Positions 4,545 to 5,305 of a stretch of 5,305 bases of DNA are shown piece by piece. The number at the start of each line of letters is the position of its first letter. Positions within the stretch are counted from its first letter, which is position 1. The notes under the pieces were generated by a model. It was not told the origin of the DNA. It was given only the letters and a program-made list of their open reading frames with translations, and ran no database searches. Both the position numbers and the translations under genes were made by a program. The DNA comes from Rhodospirillaceae bacterium (GTDB taxonomy: Bacteria > Pseudomonadota > Alphaproteobacteria > Rhodospirillales > Rhodospirillaceae), in assembly GCA_016937315.1 (NCBI GenBank), contig JAFGWD010000218.1, forward strand, positions 1 through 5,305, read 5' to 3'.

Positions 4545-5305
4545 TTAAGCCGCCTTAACCGGGTCCTGGCCCACGTTCTTCGGCCCCTGCGGACGGCTCT
4601 TGAAAAATTTTTCCGCGACCTGCGGAAACATTGCAAAGGTCAGCACATCTTCATCACTGCCGTTGAAGCCTTCCAGGGCGGCAGCCCCGGCCTTCAACTG
4701 GTCCCATTCCGGTTTTAACAGATCTGCCGGACGTCCCATAATCACCGGCTTTTCAGCCATTTGTTGCGCTTGCGCCAAAACTTCCGGATTTTTCTCGCCC
4801 AGAGTACTACCATAATACCCCAGCATCAGATCGGAAAACTCGGATGTCTGCGTGGCATAGCGTTCGCCCATCAAGACATTGAATACCGCCTGCGTACCAA
4901 CGATCTGACTGGACGGCGTCACCAGGGGCGGAAAACCACAATCGGCACGAACCCGTGGCACTTCTTCCAACACTTCGGCCATGCGATCGGTGGCTTCCAT
5001 CTCTCGCAGTTGAGAGGCCATGTTGGAAATCATGCCGCCAGGAATCTGGCTTTTGAAGATTTCCGTATCCACACCGGTGTAATCGCTCATAAACGCACGG
5101 TAGCGAGGACGAATCTTGGCAAAATGCGCCTTCGCCTTCAGCAGCCGCGCCTTGTCCAAGCGGGTTTCAAAGCCCGTGCCCTCCAGCATTTCGACCACGG
5201 CTTCGGTCGGATTGTGTCCCGACCCCAAGGCCAATGAACTGATTGAGGTATCGACAATATCGCAGCCCGCCTCAATCGCCTTCATCAGGGAAACCAGAGT
5301 CACGC
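4545..5305 (-). CDS. biotin-dependent carboxyltransferase subunit (oxaloacetate decarboxylase alpha / pyruvate carboxylase subunit B type), C-terminal part
   Basis: The frame enters from the right edge and gives 252 complete residues to the TAA at 4547-4545; the N-terminal part, with the metal-binding HxH of the TIM barrel, is outside. Seen here: the end of the barrel, MKAIEAGCDIVDTSISSLALGSGHNPTEAVVEML (7-40), then the conserved carboxylase (PYC_OADA) domain with KSQIPGGMISNMASQLRE (84-101), VRADCGFPPLVTPSSQIVGTQAV (118-140), ERYATQTSEFSDLMLGYYG (147-165), KPVIMGRPADLL (185-196) and DEDVLTFAMFPQVAEKFF (217-234). The protein stops soon after this domain, so no biotin-carrier domain is fused and carrier and biotin carboxylase must be separate. 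Family members transfer a carboxyl group between carboxybiotin and pyruvate/oxaloacetate; direction (anaplerotic carboxylation or Na+-pumping decarboxylation) cannot be told here. A fragment of residues about 205-223 is duplicated at 2743-2801. The remnant carbonic anhydrase would originally have faced this gene and could have supplied its bicarbonate. Confidence 0.88.
   Translation of the reverse strand, partial: VTLVSLMKAIEAGCDIVDTSISSLALGSGHNPTEAVVEMLEGTGFETRLDKARLLKAKAHFAKIRPRYRAFMSDYTGVDTEIFKSQIPGGMISNMASQLREMEATDRMAEVLEEVPRVRADCGFPPLVTPSSQIVGTQAVFNVLMGERYATQTSEFSDLMLGYYGSTLGEKNPEVLAQAQQMAEKPVIMGRPADLLKPEWDQLKAGAAALEGFNGSDEDVLTFAMFPQVAEKFFKSRPQGPKNVGQDPVKAA
4634..4692 (+). repeat. 59-bp direct repeat, copy 2 (in situ within the carboxylase gene)
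   Basis: This is the parental-context copy of the repeat at 2743-2801 (57 of 59 identical). It lies in frame inside the carboxylase gene and encodes its AGAAALEGFNGSDEDVLTF segment on the minus strand. The two copies are direct repeats bounding the accessory block, so recombination between them could remove or duplicate the 1.9-kb interval. Confidence 0.9.

Noticed and set aside
4331..4636. Minus-strand frame of 101 residues at the carboxylase/element boundary
   Set aside because: It is Arg-rich without domain signal, crosses the element end, and overlaps the carboxylase C-terminus in another frame.

Overview
The window looks like a chromosomal segment of an alphaproteobacterium, probably in or near the Rhodospirillales. 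This is an inference from moderately high GC in the flanks and from the style of the NMT1-type binding protein, the YeeZ-like dehydrogenase and the Cys-containing secreted TPR protein. No rRNA or other decisive marker is present, so the genus is left open.

Left, resident part (1-2742). The 3' part of a periplasmic NMT1/THI5-type substrate-binding protein converges on a YeeZ-like atypical SDR dehydrogenase, with two bases between their stop codons. The dehydrogenase is head to head with a secreted TPR protein, with essentially no intergenic DNA. The TPR gene is followed after 31 bp by the first 35-36 codons of a beta-carbonic anhydrase, which then breaks off.

Middle, accessory part (2743-4447). 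The broken carbonic anhydrase runs into a 59-bp antisense copy of part of the carboxylase gene found at the right of the window, then into an AT-rich spacer. Next comes a 156-bp MITE-like element with perfect inverted ends. After it lies a translationally coupled pair of half-size membrane permeases (DUF318/ArsP-like, minus strand) of visibly lower GC, then an upstream leader, then an inverted copy of the MITE's left end. The whole unit 2876-4441 therefore has 45-bp terminal inverted repeats (44/45 identical) flanked by TA dinucleotides, and it contains no transposase. It resembles a passenger-carrying, transposase-less mobile insertion cassette. Independent insertions plus a deletion would give a similar picture.

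Right, resident part (4448-5305). The 3' two thirds or less of a minus-strand carboxyltransferase subunit (oxaloacetate decarboxylase alpha / pyruvate carboxylase subunit B type) lies here, followed by a stem-loop. Before disruption, the carbonic anhydrase (bicarbonate supply) and this biotin-dependent carboxylase would have been convergent neighbours, a sensible metabolic pairing. The mobile region now sits at their junction.

Main points for a second look: the transposase-free permease cassette, the chimeric carbonic anhydrase remnant with its duplicated carboxylase fragment, and the stop codon of the second permease, which is formed by the element's own end.
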